A stretch of 64,000 nucleotides of DNA from Aequorivita vitellina (GCF_022008365.1 NZ_JAIRBA010000010.1:42673-106672), one strand, 5' to 3'. Counted from the stretch's first letter, positions 45,232-53,955 are shown. Notes: generated from the letters alone by a model not told the origin. Translations and numbers: made by a program.

Positions 45232-45510
45232 TTATTTTTTGACTTTTATTTGCGCATTATAAAAAGCCGCAATACAGGCACCTATTAGCCATCCTAAAAT
45301 GAATATCTGTACTATTCCCAAACCAGCTTCCCATAGTGGCACATCCATCCTGATAATGCTTGTGGTATCTAAACCGTGCAATAGGCTGTTGAAAAAATCG
45401 ATAGTGGCTTCTCGACCTGCTGTTGACATAACTATCATACAGCCTAAGTAAATTAGTGCCCCCGTAAGACCGAAAGCAAATCCGAGTTTTTTTACGTTTA
45501 ATCGATACAT
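45232..45510 (-). CDS. DUF5676 family small membrane protein
   Basis: A 92-residue protein with two membrane helices (FAFGLTGALIYLGCMIVMST and IFILGWLIGACIAAFYN) and a loop with HGLDTTSIIRMDVPLWEAG. This is the DUF5676 pattern. The family is common beside copper and SHOCT genes in Bacteroidota. Role unknown. Confidence 0.8.
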   Translation of the reverse strand: MYRLNVKKLGFAFGLTGALIYLGCMIVMSTAGREATIDFFNSLLHGLDTTSIIRMDVPLWEAGLGIVQIFILGWLIGACIAAFYNAQIKVKK

Positions 45511-45527
45511 AATTTTAAAGTTTTGAG

Positions 45528-45716
45528 TTAGTTGTCTGATTTTAATATCTTTTTTGATTCCTCAAATTCTTCCTTGGATATTTCGCCTTTAGCAAAGCGG
45601 TTTTTAAGAATATCCAGTGGGCTGTCCTTCTTTGTTTTTTGATAAGGGATATCTGCTGGGATAAAGAATATCCAAGCCAATAAAATAATCCATATAATCC
45701 ACCATATTAGGTGCAT
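45528..45716 (-). CDS. SHOCT-domain small membrane protein
   Basis: A 62-residue protein: one N-terminal membrane helix (LIWWIIWIILLAWIFFIPAD) and a C-terminal SHOCT domain (PLDILKNRFAKGEISKEEFE). SHOCT domains are short oligomerisation motifs. A second copy at 53685 has the same layout with PMDILDNRFAKGEISKEEYE. The gene lies between DUF5676 and the HMA protein gene. Confidence 0.85.
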   Translation of the reverse strand: MHLIWWIIWIILLAWIFFIPADIPYQKTKKDSPLDILKNRFAKGEISKEEFEESKKILKSDN

Positions 45717-45767
45717 ACCTCCAAAATGTCCTTCGAAAAATGTATAATTTTTGGTTTTAAGTTGTTG

Positions 45768-45986
45768 TTAATTTAATTCTGTAATTGTATAACCATTGAG
45801 CCCATCAAGTTGCTTTTGTAATTCGGCAACAGAAAGTGCTTCATTCATCGTGATAAGTGCAGCACCTTTTGGTGCCAAAAAGATCTCTGCTTTTTCTATA
45901 TTGGGATGTTCTTCTAAAGTCTTTTTTACTCTTGATACACATCCACCGCAGCTGATTCCGCTTATTTGAAATTTTTGTTTCATCAT
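45768..45986 (-). CDS. HMA-domain metal chaperone
   Basis: A 72-residue single HMA domain with ISGISCGGCVSRVKKTLEEH, a Cu(I)-binding CxxC with the CGGC variant like the chaperone at 5367. It carries PKGAALITMNEALSVAELQK and ends in YTITELN. It likely passes copper in the cytoplasm to an ATPase or the HMA-AraC regulator nearby. It starts 7 nt after the His-rich membrane protein gene. Confidence 0.88.
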   Translation of the reverse strand: MMKQKFQISGISCGGCVSRVKKTLEEHPNIEKAEIFLAPKGAALITMNEALSVAELQKQLDGLNGYTITELN

Positions 45987-45993
45987 TTAGTAT

Positions 45994-46263
45994 TTAATGG
46001 TGATGATGCCCTTTGTGTTCATCTTTTGGTTCTGTTTTTGAAACATCTTTACCGTGTTCGTTTTCTCTTTGTCTATTCTGTGAATGATTGTGCCCACCGT
46101 GGCGATGTGAACCGTGAGGCATAAATAAGTGACAAGCAAACATAAAGAGGATGAAGATGAATAGAGACGAACTGCTTCCTATACCTAATGATGGTGCAAA
46201 AAAGATAAACAGTAATGGTAATCCACAACCGATGACCATCCATATCCAGTGATTATTTTTCAT
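45994..46263 (-). CDS. Small His-rich membrane protein (DUF2933-like)
   Basis: An 89-residue protein. Two hydrophobic helices (WIWMVIGCGLPLLFIFFAP and LFIFILFMFACHLFMP) are followed by a His-rich tail (HGSHRHGGHNHSQN ... GHHHH) that would bind Cu, Ni or Zn. The first helix resembles DUF2933. Common near copper genes. It lies 24 nt after the Met-rich lipoprotein gene. Confidence 0.7.
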   Translation of the reverse strand: MKNNHWIWMVIGCGLPLLFIFFAPSLGIGSSSSLFIFILFMFACHLFMPHGSHRHGGHNHSQNRQRENEHGKDVSKTEPKDEHKGHHHH

Positions 46264-46287
46264 TGTTGTTTATTTTAAAAGTTAAAA

Positions 46288-46767
46288 TTAATGATGCTCG
46301 GTATGCTCACCTTTGGTTGGACTATCCATATCGTCCATCTTGTCCATACCCTGCATATCCATTCCTTTTTCGCCCATCATCTTTGAGCAGGATTCCATAC
46401 AGTCTTCGCTCATCATCCCTTTTTCGTGCATCATTTTCATCATAGTGCCCATCATTTTGCCGTCATTCATCATTCCGTCCATAATTGAGTGCATCATTGT
46501 ACTGTCTTTCATCATCATTTGCATTCCTTCTCCTTGCATCATTGAGCTCATCATTTTTTTGTTGCCCTGCATCATTTGCATTGCGTGTTGGTTGTCGTGC
46601 ATACTTTCCATAAACTCCGTCATATAATCGTCATTCTGGGCAATATCATTGAAGACTTCTGTGCGGGTTTCTGGGTTTTCCAGTACTGCTTGAGGGTTTG
46701 TTTCTTGTGTGCAACTGTTCAAACTTACAAGCCCAATCATCGATAAAATAATTGTAAGTGCTTTCAT
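46288..46767 (-). CDS. Met-rich lipoprotein (copper-binding candidate)
   Basis: A 159-residue lipoprotein: signal with the lipobox LVSLNSC (Cys at residue 19), then a strongly Met-rich body (for example MQMMQGNKKMMSSMMQGEGM, then MMGTMMKMMHEKGMM) and a short MDMQGMDKMDD segment. Met clusters bind Cu(I)/Ag(I) in the periplasm. It resembles the Met-rich protein at 53956. It is the first gene of the run towards 28 kb and its 5' side faces the HMA-AraC gene. Confidence 0.8.
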   Translation of the reverse strand: MKALTIILSMIGLVSLNSCTQETNPQAVLENPETRTEVFNDIAQNDDYMTEFMESMHDNQHAMQMMQGNKKMMSSMMQGEGMQMMMKDSTMMHSIMDGMMNDGKMMGTMMKMMHEKGMMSEDCMESCSKMMGEKGMDMQGMDKMDDMDSPTKGEHTEHH

Positions 46768-46842
46768 AGGTGTTTGTTTTGAATTAATACTATAAAATTA
46801 TTGGTTTTGTACTATCTTGTTGTACATAACTTTCGCTATGAT

Positions 46843-47424
46843 CTATATAATTTCATCGTAAAAATTTCGTTTCCAGTCTTCTGCATTTTTATAATCGGTC
46901 ATACTTACTCCTATAACGTCCTTAAACTGTCTAGACAAATGGTTGACACTGCTGTAGTCCAATAGGTACCCTATATCTGAAAAGGAATGTTGTTTAAGCT
47001 GAATGAGCTCTTTAACTTTTTCAATCTTTAATTTGATAAAGTATTTTTCAATAGTGGTTTGTTCCTGGGCAGAAAACAATCTGCTCAATGTTTTGTAATC
47101 ACGATGAAGACCTGATGACAATAATTCAGATGTTTTTACCTTAATATGTAGCGGTAGCTCTTGCAGTTGTTCTATAAGAATAATCTTGATCCTTTCTACG
47201 AGCATTTCTTCTTCGTTCTGAACAATTTCAAAATTATTGGCGTGTAGTACAGTTGATACTGCATCGATAATTTCAATGTCGGTCTTTTTTGATGCTTCTA
47301 CCAATAACCTTCCCAGTTCCAGAGAAACGACCGATACTCCAATTGCCTGTAATTCCTGCGTAATTACCTTTAGGCAGCGACTACAGACCATATTCTTAAT
47401 CCAAAATTCCTTTTGTAAACTCAT
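46843..47424 (-). CDS. HMA-AraC fusion regulator (intact copy)
   Basis: From the ATG at 47424, 193 residues (a TTG two codons earlier is possible). Residues about 1-70 form an HMA-like domain with KNMVCSRCLKVI, a CxxC metal site. About 75-190 form an AraC-type domain, with the second HTH DYSSVNHLSRQFKDVIGVSM. This joins a metal-binding sensor to a DNA-binding domain in one short chain, without the usual 150-residue cupin. It lies between the Met-rich gene and cusB and may control the copper module. It is the intact sibling of the frameshifted gene at 24187-24752. Confidence 0.85.
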   Translation of the reverse strand: MSLQKEFWIKNMVCSRCLKVITQELQAIGVSVVSLELGRLLVEASKKTDIEIIDAVSTVLHANNFEIVQNEEEMLVERIKIILIEQLQELPLHIKVKTSELLSSGLHRDYKTLSRLFSAQEQTTIEKYFIKLKIEKVKELIQLKQHSFSDIGYLLDYSSVNHLSRQFKDVIGVSMTDYKNAEDWKRNFYDEII

Positions 47425-47627
47425 CTCCAATTCGATTTAATTAAAATACCTTGCGTCAATAAAACAGTTATCATAATTATAATGGTGTTTCCAATTAGTG
47501 TATTCTCAGAATCAAAAACAAACAACTCTCTAATCATCAAACAATTAACACCTGTATCCTACCCCCTACTCATAATCTTAAAACTAAAATTGCTTTATGT
47601 ATTATCAAGATTGATCGATAATTTATT

Positions 47628-49421
47628 TTATTCTAGAACTGCTTCTACCTCGCCACATTTTAACATTGCCTCCCCATAGTAAGGGTTGCGAATTTCTTTT
47701 TCTAAACTTAACCAGTAAGCACCTTTATCACCATCAGCCATAGGGCAAAACTCGATATATACCTTTTGGTTAATCCCAAAAAGCTGCACACTACTTATCA
47801 TATGGGCTGAAAGATGCTTAAAATGCCCTCTTTGTGTTGCTATATCTGAACTGTTTTTAATAGCATTGGCAGAGGTTTTTAGTTCCTTCTGAATAGTCAT
47901 CCAATGGTTATGCGCTTTTTCGTCAGTTAATAATTTCATATCTACTTTTTTCAAGGATTGGTCTATTTGCTTTCCAGCTTGTTGAGCAGATGTGGGATCA
48001 TCATTTACGAGAGCATCTTTTAAAAGAATATAATCTTCAAAAACCTGCTTTAATTGATTCTGAAACTTGTTAGAAACAACAATCCTTTCTTTCATTTCTG
48101 AATGATCGGTTGTACCTGCAGTGTCTCCCGAAGCGTCTGGCTGCATTCCCAAATGCCCCTCATGGCCTGTCATTGTTTTACCCCCTTCAGCATTCATCAT
48201 ACTTTTCTTGCCCTGTAACTGTGCCGCGGCATCTACAGTAAATGTACCATTGGTTACCACTTCTTCCCCATTGGACAGTCCATCAACAATTGTATAATTA
48301 TCTCCATTTTTAGAACCCAAGGTTACTTCCCGCATCTCAAAAATAGGTTCGTTAGGATTGGTTTTTACATATACCAAAGATCTACTACCCGTCCAAAGTA
48401 CCGCCGAAGCCGGAACGCTTATTAAGGATTTATTATCAATATTTTTCGACATCTGCACTTTAGAGGTAACAAACATTCCAGGTTTAAAAAGTCCGTCTTT
48501 ATTGTTTAAAGTTGCTCTTACTGAAACAGTTCTGGATTGGGTGTTCAAAGACGGGTCAATAAATGACACGGTCGCTTCAAACTCTTTATTAGGATAGGCA
48601 TTTGTAGTTACAGTTATTTTTTGTCCTTCCTTTAGTTGAGAAATCTGATTTTCATAGGCGTCAAACATTGCCCAAACGGTACCTAGGTCACTTACTTTTA
48701 CTATTGGCTGGCCTTGTTTGACGTAGTCCCCTTCTTCTGCCATTTTTTCTGAAACCGTACCCGATACTGTGGCATAAATTGGAAAATTCTCACGTACTTT
48801 CCCCGAAGACTCAATTTGATCGATTTGAGTATCTGATACTTTCCACAGTTTTAATTTATTGCGGACTGCTTTATACAAAGCGGGTTGCGACGTTTTCATA
48901 GAAGCAGCGGTTAAAAGTTCCTGCTGTGCTGCAACGAGTGCTGGCGCGTAAATGGTGGCCAACAATTGTCCCTTACGGACTTTTTCTCCGGTAAAACTGA
49001 CATTCAGCTTTTCTATACGACCTTCAAAATAACTGGCCTGCACCGCATTGGCTTCTTCATTGGGCATAACTTTTCCTGAAAGCAACAAGAAGTTCCCCTC
49101 AGCTTCGGAGGCATTGCCTACTAAAACAGTTTGTATATTAGCCAAGGCCATTGCATTATCAGTCATTTTTATCTCGTTCAATGCCAGACCTTCCGCCCCT
49201 GATTCAGCAGGGATTAAGTCCATTCCACAAATAGGGCAATCTCCCGGTTCGGGCTGCATAATTTGGGGGTGCATGGAGCAAGTCCACATTTGATTTTTAG
49301 CAACCGCTTCTGAATGATCGTGGTTGTCATTGTTTGTCGCAACATCTCCACCGAATAGCAGAAATCCTCCTAGAAGGCCTATAATTAAGGCCACACCTAC
49401 GTAAATGATATTCTTTTTCAT
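47628..49421 (-). CDS. cusB: CusB-type RND adaptor with DUF3347 tail
   Basis: A 597-residue periplasmic adaptor for the CusA pump. An N-terminal membrane anchor (IIYVGVALIIGLLGGFLLFG) is followed by a heavy-metal-binding domain (MWTCSMHPQIMQPEPGDCPI, then CGMDLIP). The MFP domains follow (SFTGEKVRKGQLLATIYAP, then VKQGQPIVKVSDLGTVWAMF), and the C-terminal DUF3347 (about 455-590) ends PYYGEAMLKCGEVEAVLE. The tail is the same module as the two free proteins at 51474 and 52605. It is separated from cusA by about 9 kb, unlike most cus operons. Confidence 0.92.
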   Translation of the reverse strand: MKKNIIYVGVALIIGLLGGFLLFGGDVATNNDNHDHSEAVAKNQMWTCSMHPQIMQPEPGDCPICGMDLIPAESGAEGLALNEIKMTDNAMALANIQTVLVGNASEAEGNFLLLSGKVMPNEEANAVQASYFEGRIEKLNVSFTGEKVRKGQLLATIYAPALVAAQQELLTAASMKTSQPALYKAVRNKLKLWKVSDTQIDQIESSGKVRENFPIYATVSGTVSEKMAEEGDYVKQGQPIVKVSDLGTVWAMFDAYENQISQLKEGQKITVTTNAYPNKEFEATVSFIDPSLNTQSRTVSVRATLNNKDGLFKPGMFVTSKVQMSKNIDNKSLISVPASAVLWTGSRSLVYVKTNPNEPIFEMREVTLGSKNGDNYTIVDGLSNGEEVVTNGTFTVDAAAQLQGKKSMMNAEGGKTMTGHEGHLGMQPDASGDTAGTTDHSEMKERIVVSNKFQNQLKQVFEDYILLKDALVNDDPTSAQQAGKQIDQSLKKVDMKLLTDEKAHNHWMTIQKELKTSANAIKNSSDIATQRGHFKHLSAHMISSVQLFGINQKVYIEFCPMADGDKGAYWLSLEKEIRNPYYGEAMLKCGEVEAVLE

Positions 49422-49433
49422 TAGTTTATATAT

Positions 49434-49916
49434 TTATTTATTGTTCTCCAATCGCTTAATCATCATCTTCATTTCCGTAATTTCCTTTTCCTGCGCTTTA
49501 ATAATATCTTCAGCCAATTTTTTAACCTCTGGATCATTTATATCAGCTCGCTTACTAGTCAATATGGCAATAGAGTGATGCGGAATCATAGCTTTCATCC
49601 AGAGTACATCACCAATGATTGGAGCCTGGATTCTCACCAGACCTAAAGCACCACTAAAAAGAATAATACTTCCCAAAACAATTGCTATGTTCTTCTTTTT
49701 ATTTTGGTACATATTACGCATAGCAACAAACATTATAATGGCCATTGCAGCGATACCTAGACAACTCATATAAAATCGGGTAAGACTAAAATAAACATGG
49801 TCTATTTCATAGGTGTTTAGGTACATAGTAATGTACATTGCAATAAAAGATGCGGCGAGCATCAAAATAAATTTTGTGTAATTGCCTTTGCTTTGATGTT
49901 GATTTGAATGTTCCAT
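49434..49916 (-). CDS. DUF305 family membrane protein
   Basis: A 160-residue protein with a His-rich start (MEHSNQHQSKGN), three or four helices (FILMLAASFIAMYITMYLN, GIAAMAIIMFVAMRN, and more), and a C-terminal DUF305 segment (LWMKAMIPHHSIAILTSK) with the HH pair. DUF305 proteins often sit next to copper genes. It starts 20 nt after the PepSY protein and ends 12 nt before cusB. Confidence 0.82.
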   Translation of the reverse strand: MEHSNQHQSKGNYTKFILMLAASFIAMYITMYLNTYEIDHVYFSLTRFYMSCLGIAAMAIIMFVAMRNMYQNKKKNIAIVLGSIILFSGALGLVRIQAPIIGDVLWMKAMIPHHSIAILTSKRADINDPEVKKLAEDIIKAQEKEITEMKMMIKRLENNK

Positions 49917-49936
49917 TGTTTTCGGGTTTTTGGTTA

Positions 49937-50647
49937 TTATTTACTTACTTTCTTTTGTATTTTTCTAATCGCGGGAGAGGAAGTGTACCACAGCAGGAAT
50001 CCACTTAACACTGTAATTAATCCCAGAAGCGAAAACATTCTTAATACAATCGTATTAAAGTTGTCTCGCGTGTCATAATCCATTGTGTGAGTCATCCATA
50101 AAAAGTCGAACCAACGCCACGCTCGATGTCTTACGGTCTGGAATTTTCCGTCTGTTACCGAAACATAAGCCTTTAGTGCTTCATCGGTATCATATGAAAT
50201 AACGTAGGCAGGCAACAGCTTTTCCCGATATTCGTGATAGTCGTCCACTTCGGTTATTTTTTGGATGTTTACCACTTTCATATCTTCTTTCATATAATTT
50301 TTGGCTACAGACAAGGCTTCTTCTTCGGAAATATCTTTTTTAGCTTCTCCAGTTTTTGCACTGTACAATTGCTTCTTGTTTACCCAGTAATAAGGAGCTG
50401 TGTTAATATCCCTAATCTCAATACTTCTAATGCCTTCAGAATTATTTATTTTTGAAGGGCTTATTAAGTTGTCAAAGGCCTTTGGCTCATACTCTAAATT
50501 GCGAAATTGATCCCCGTGAATATCATCTATGCTCGTCCAACTAAAATACATTCCGCTGATGGTCCAAAACAGAAATTGTATCCCTAAAAAGAGCCCCAAA
50601 TATCTGTGAGCCTTTCGTATTTTGATTGCTGTTTTTCTATTGACCAT
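49937..50647 (-). CDS. PepSY domain membrane protein
   Basis: A 236-residue protein of the PepSY-associated membrane type. Helices at the start (AHRYLGLFLGIQFLFWTISG) and end (TIVLRMFSLLGLITVLSGFL) flank a periplasmic PepSY region with ISEEEALSVAKNYM and ISYDTDEALKAYVSVTDG. The start, KIRKAHRYLGLFLG, is typical of iron/copper-linked PepSY reductases; the RYLG His could bind haem. Likely a membrane redox or metal-uptake partner. It lies in the copper module upstream of the DUF305 gene. Confidence 0.82.
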   Translation of the reverse strand: MVNRKTAIKIRKAHRYLGLFLGIQFLFWTISGMYFSWTSIDDIHGDQFRNLEYEPKAFDNLISPSKINNSEGIRSIEIRDINTAPYYWVNKKQLYSAKTGEAKKDISEEEALSVAKNYMKEDMKVVNIQKITEVDDYHEYREKLLPAYVISYDTDEALKAYVSVTDGKFQTVRHRAWRWFDFLWMTHTMDYDTRDNFNTIVLRMFSLLGLITVLSGFLLWYTSSPAIRKIQKKVSK

Positions 50648-50950
50648 GGTAACTTATTGATTCTTTTGATTATTATCATTTTGTTTTGAAAAAATCCGGA
50701 TACATAATTACTGAGTGCCTGATAATGGAAGGGAACATAGAAACTATCCGGTAAACTACATATCCTTTCCAAGTCAGGTCTTTATTAAAAACCAATTCTT
50801 TATATTACTTATCATTGATTTCCTTTCCTTTAGAAAAATTAAAACAACAATACTTCTGCATGTTTTTTGGAGTCTTCATCTCTTTCTTCTATTAACTTAT
50901 CACTCTAAATGAAAATGCCGCCACTATAGGCAAAACAAGCTATTACTAAC

Positions 50951-51079
50951 CTAGCCCCCTGTTAATTGCAGGAAAAATGCACCAGTGTGAATAATAGCTA
51001 TAATGGCATAAATGAACCATTTTTTTACAACAGATTTTTCTGTTGTGTCTTGATCTCCGTTTTTACAACACTGTTTCAT
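50951..51079 (-). CDS. 42-residue membrane protein with CC motif
   Basis: An ATG at 51079 opens a 42-codon frame ending in TAG at 50951. It reads MKQCCKNGDQDTTEKS, then a helix (FIYAIIAIIHTGAFFLQLTG). The CC pair next to charged residues and one membrane helix are seen in other small proteins near copper genes in Bacteroidota. It sits in an 826-nt gap between PepSY and a DUF3347 gene. Single-gene status is supported by length and composition only; confidence is moderate. Confidence 0.5.
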   Translation of the reverse strand: MKQCCKNGDQDTTEKSVVKKWFIYAIIAIIHTGAFFLQLTGG

Positions 51080-51473
51080 TGTTCTATGTATATTGTTGTT
51101 TTATAATTACAAAACCATATAAATAATACTTGAAATGAGAGGTAAACTACTATTAACTAATCAACTAAAATGCTTACCCCTCAAAATCAAGTACACTTCA
51201 CAAAACTTCTCCTCTTCATTAGGCCGTTATTGCTACATTGCAAAAAAAATGATACTATTATAAGAGCTTATCTTCCCCTTATATTGATGGCCTTTAAACA
51301 AAGCTCCTTGGCTGCTTCAAAATTATTTGTGCCTGACACAGGAAGGTTAATATACTAACTATCAACACTGTTTACCTTCCCGCGAAAGGACTTAACTATT
51401 CAGATATTCCATAATCTTACAATCCTCCGTTAACTAAAAATCAGAGCCTTGAAAAGATTTTTTTAGGAATCAA
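51080..51473. other. Gene-free stretch with two hairpins
   Basis: No convincing gene in 394 nt. Two hairpins stand out. GAGAGGTAA (51137-51145) pairs with TTACCCCTC (51174-51182), 9 bp on the minus strand with one G-U pair, about 58 nt before the 42-residue gene. GGAAGGTTAA (51341-51350) pairs with TTTACCTTCC (51371-51380), 9 of 10. Neither is followed by a T-run, so they are not plain terminators. The first could lie in the leader of the 42-residue gene. Confidence 0.35.
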
Positions 51474-52037
51474 CTATTGAATAGTTTTTTGAACTTTCCC
51501 GCATTTAAGCATGCCACTACCGTAATATGGATTTCTAACTTCCTTACTTGTACTTAACCAAGCACTACCCTTGTCATACATTGGGCAAAACTGTTCGTAA
51601 AGTGTGTTTTTTGTTCCGGTTATGGCGACCATATCGGTTATATCCTTGCTCAAGGTTTTGAAATGCTCTCGCTGATGGTCTATGGGACTTTCAGAAATAT
51701 GTTCGGCGTGTTCCATAGCATCTTCTATGATATCGGCCAGTTCTTTTTGATCCTCTTTGCTGTAGCTTTTCATATCAAAAGCCTTTAGGGAGGCCATTAA
51801 TTTAGTTCCCGCTTGTGCCGCCTTTTTAGAATCATCTCCTACTAAAGCATCTTTCATTGTAAAATAATCAGCCAGAACTGCTTCTGCTGTAGGATTATTC
51901 ATCTTGTCCATTTTCATAGTGCTATGGTTCATTTTCATATCACTCTGATTGTGGTTCATTTTTTCCTTTGCATGTGCATTGGTAAAAGAAATTGCTAACA
52001 ATAGCATTCCTGCTATACTCATTTTTAGATTTTTCAT
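51474..52037 (-). CDS. Free DUF3347 protein, copy A
   Basis: A 187-residue periplasmic protein with a signal peptide ([16 protein letters not shown]) and a short Met/His segment ([20 protein letters not shown]). The rest is DUF3347: [40 protein letters not shown] and [20 protein letters not shown], ending in [13 protein letters not shown]. It matches the CusB tail domain and the copy at 52605. Conserved Cys and His point to metal binding. It is the last gene before the empty stretch. Confidence 0.88.
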   Translation of the reverse strand: MKNLKMSIAGMLLLAISFTNAHAKEKMNHNQSDMKMNHSTMKMDKMNNPTAEAVLADYFTMKDALVGDDSKKAAQAGTKLMASLKAFDMKSYSKEDQKELADIIEDAMEHAEHISESPIDHQREHFKTLSKDITDMVAITGTKNTLYEQFCPMYDKGSAWLSTSKEVRNPYYGSGMLKCGKVQKTIQ

Positions 52038-52059
52038 TTTTATTATATTTAATTATTGT

Positions 52060-52512
52060 TTATAAACTGTTTTTCAATTGTGTGATAAAACCGATAATTT
52101 CTTCTGCTTCATCTTTTGATAATATTGCATCCTTATGAATCAAGGTGTATGAGTCCAAAGGCATTTCGCCATTTTCAATTTGCTTGACAATAGACCGTAA
52201 CTTACTCTTCTTTCTTCGACTGGATAAGGAATCCCATTCACTAAAATTAAGTTCGGCCTTTCCTTCTTTTATATGATCTTCCAAAAACCAAGCAGCTGGT
52301 TGAACCTTATTATACCAGGGGTATTGCGTATTATTACTGTGGCAATCATAGCAAGATACCTGTAACTTATTCTGAATAGTTTCGGGAACATTATGAACCA
52401 GCATAAAATCAGTTGGTGGAACCGTATCACTTTGATTCCGTTCAGTGGGAATAAATTGAATACCCACAAACGCTACCAGTAATATTATTGCAATAATCTT
52501 TAGAATCTTCAT
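52060..52512 (-). CDS. Haem-binding domain protein (cytochrome c-like)
   Basis: A 150-residue protein with one N-terminal anchor (KIIAIILLVAFVGIQFIPT) and a Haem_bd domain containing the CYDCHSNNTQYPWYN motif, a CxxCH site for covalent haem. KVQPAAWFLEDHIKEGKAEL follows. It lies between the two free DUF3347 genes, so it may carry electrons or act in periplasmic copper redox together with the multicopper oxidase. That link is inference. Confidence 0.85.
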   Translation of the reverse strand: MKILKIIAIILLVAFVGIQFIPTERNQSDTVPPTDFMLVHNVPETIQNKLQVSCYDCHSNNTQYPWYNKVQPAAWFLEDHIKEGKAELNFSEWDSLSSRRKKSKLRSIVKQIENGEMPLDSYTLIHKDAILSKDEAEEIIGFITQLKNSL

Positions 52513-52542
52513 AATAAATTTGACTTAAGATGGTATGACATA

Positions 52543-52603
52543 TGACGTAAGACTTTTGGATTGCTTTTTAGTCCTACGTCCTACGTCCATAAGTCCTACG
52601 TCA
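52543..52603. repeat. Inverted repeat with tandem GACGTAGGAC units
   Basis: TGACGTAAGACT (52543-52554) pairs with AGTCCTACGTCA (52592-52603), 12 bp with one G-U pair in minus-strand RNA. In the loop and right arm the 11-mer AGTCCTACGTC occurs twice (52570 and 52592) with a partial third copy between them. Sits between DUF3347 copy B and the haem-binding gene. May act as terminator, RNA-processing site or a REP-like hairpin. Confidence 0.45.
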
Positions 52604-52604
52604 T

Positions 52605-53234
52605 TTAATTTATCTCCTTTTGCACTTCCCCGCACTTCAACATTTTACTTCCGTAATAAGGATTTTTAATTTCTTTGCTCATACTTAACCAGGCACTACC
52701 CCCATCATACATAGGGCAAAACAGTTGGTAGAGGGTGTTCTTTGTTCCTGTAATAGCGACCATATCAGTTACATCTTTACTCAATATTTTGAAATGCTCT
52801 CGCTGATGGTCTATGTCACTTTCAGAAATATGTTCCGCGTGTTCTACAGCGTCTTCAATTATATCTTTTAAACTTGCTTTTTGAGCATCTGTATAATTTG
52901 AAACATCAAGATTTCCGAAGCTTGTTGCTATAATCGCCCCAAGTTCTTTTGCTTTGGCATTATCATCAGCAACCAAAGCATCTTTAAGATTGAAGTAGTC
53001 ATTTAATACGGCTTCCGAAGTACCATGGCCACCCATTGCCATTTCCGTTTTTTCGCCATCGTGATGACCATCACTGTTATCGTGATTCATTTTTGAATGA
53101 TCTTCTCCACTATTCATTTCTGATTGGTGACCATCAATGCTTTCCTGTTCTTTTTTGCTGTCTTTACAAGACACCGCTGTTAAGGTTATAAATGCTATCG
53201 CAACTATACCTAATGTTGATTTTAATTTGCTCAT
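52605..53234 (-). CDS. Free DUF3347 protein, copy B
   Basis: A 209-residue lipoprotein-like protein (signal [16 protein letters not shown], lipobox Cys at residue 23) with a His/Met-rich stretch ([20 protein letters not shown]). The DUF3347 domain holds [40 protein letters not shown] and [20 protein letters not shown], ending [12 protein letters not shown]. It matches copy A closely over the domain at protein and DNA level, so a duplication separated by the haem-binding gene is likely. Probable periplasmic copper binding. Confidence 0.88.
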   Translation of the reverse strand: MSKLKSTLGIVAIAFITLTAVSCKDSKKEQESIDGHQSEMNSGEDHSKMNHDNSDGHHDGEKTEMAMGGHGTSEAVLNDYFNLKDALVADDNAKAKELGAIIATSFGNLDVSNYTDAQKASLKDIIEDAVEHAEHISESDIDHQREHFKILSKDVTDMVAITGTKNTLYQLFCPMYDGGSAWLSMSKEIKNPYYGSKMLKCGEVQKEIN

Positions 53235-53292
53235 TTTGCTCTAATTTAAGTTTGCGTTAATTATTCACTATTACTAGTAGTTGTTAAAGACC

Positions 53293-53679
53293 CTATAACT
53301 TTTCAATTATATTTTCTAACATTGAGGTAATCTCTTTCGCCACCTCATGCAGTTTTTCATTCTCCACCGCCTGCATGGATGCCATTGGGTTTACTGCTGC
53401 TACCTCAATGATGCCTTCTTCAATTTCCTGTACAATGACATTGCAGGGCAGCATGGTCCCGATTTTATCTTCGGCCTCCAAAGCTTTATGTGCATAAGGT
53501 GGATTACAAGCTCCCAGTATCCTATACTTTTTAAAATCCACATCAAGTTTCTCCTTTAAGGTTGCCGTCACATCAATTTCCGTGAGTATGCCAAAACCTT
53601 CTTCTTTCAATCCTTGGGTAACCTTATCGATAACCTCTTCAAAAGTGCCTTTCATTATTTTATTGAAATAATAGTTCAT
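53293..53679 (-). CDS. DUF302 family protein
   Basis: A 128-residue protein with the DUF302 fold: FEEVIDKVTQGLKEEGFGIL, then IDVTATLKEKLDVDFKKYRI, LGACNPPYAHKALEAEDKIG and MLPCNVIVQEIEEGIIEVAA. The two Cys in GACNPP and LPCNV are typical and may bind Cu or haem. Common in metal-resistance gene clusters. It follows the SHOCT gene by 5 nt. Confidence 0.88.
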   Translation of the reverse strand: MNYYFNKIMKGTFEEVIDKVTQGLKEEGFGILTEIDVTATLKEKLDVDFKKYRILGACNPPYAHKALEAEDKIGTMLPCNVIVQEIEEGIIEVAAVNPMASMQAVENEKLHEVAKEITSMLENIIEKL

Positions 53680-53684
53680 CGTTT

Positions 53685-53876
53685 TTAATTTTTAGAGTTC
53701 AACATTCGTTTTTGTTCTTCATATTCCTCTTTGGATATTTCGCCCTTGGCGAACCGGTTGTCCAAAATATCCATGGGATTTTCCCTCTTAACTATATTTT
53801 GTCTATTTCGTCCTTTGTACTGAAATACAACAAATACAAGTACAATAGGTATCACTATCCACCACCACATCATCAT
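53685..53876 (-). CDS. SHOCT-domain small membrane protein, second copy
   Basis: A 63-residue protein. A helix (MMMWWWIVIPIVLVFVVFQY) then NPMDILDNRFAKGEISKEEY, a SHOCT domain almost identical to the one at 45528. Probably an oligomeric membrane peptide. It starts 79 nt after the Met-rich gene and ends 5 nt before the DUF302 gene. Confidence 0.85.
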   Translation of the reverse strand: MMMWWWIVIPIVLVFVVFQYKGRNRQNIVKRENPMDILDNRFAKGEISKEEYEEQKRMLNSKN

Positions 53877-53955
53877 AATTTTTTAGTTTTAATTGTTAAC
53901 CAATAGTTTTCGTTTGTAGTTACCCTCATCTTTGAAAATGAGAATTTGCTACCCT

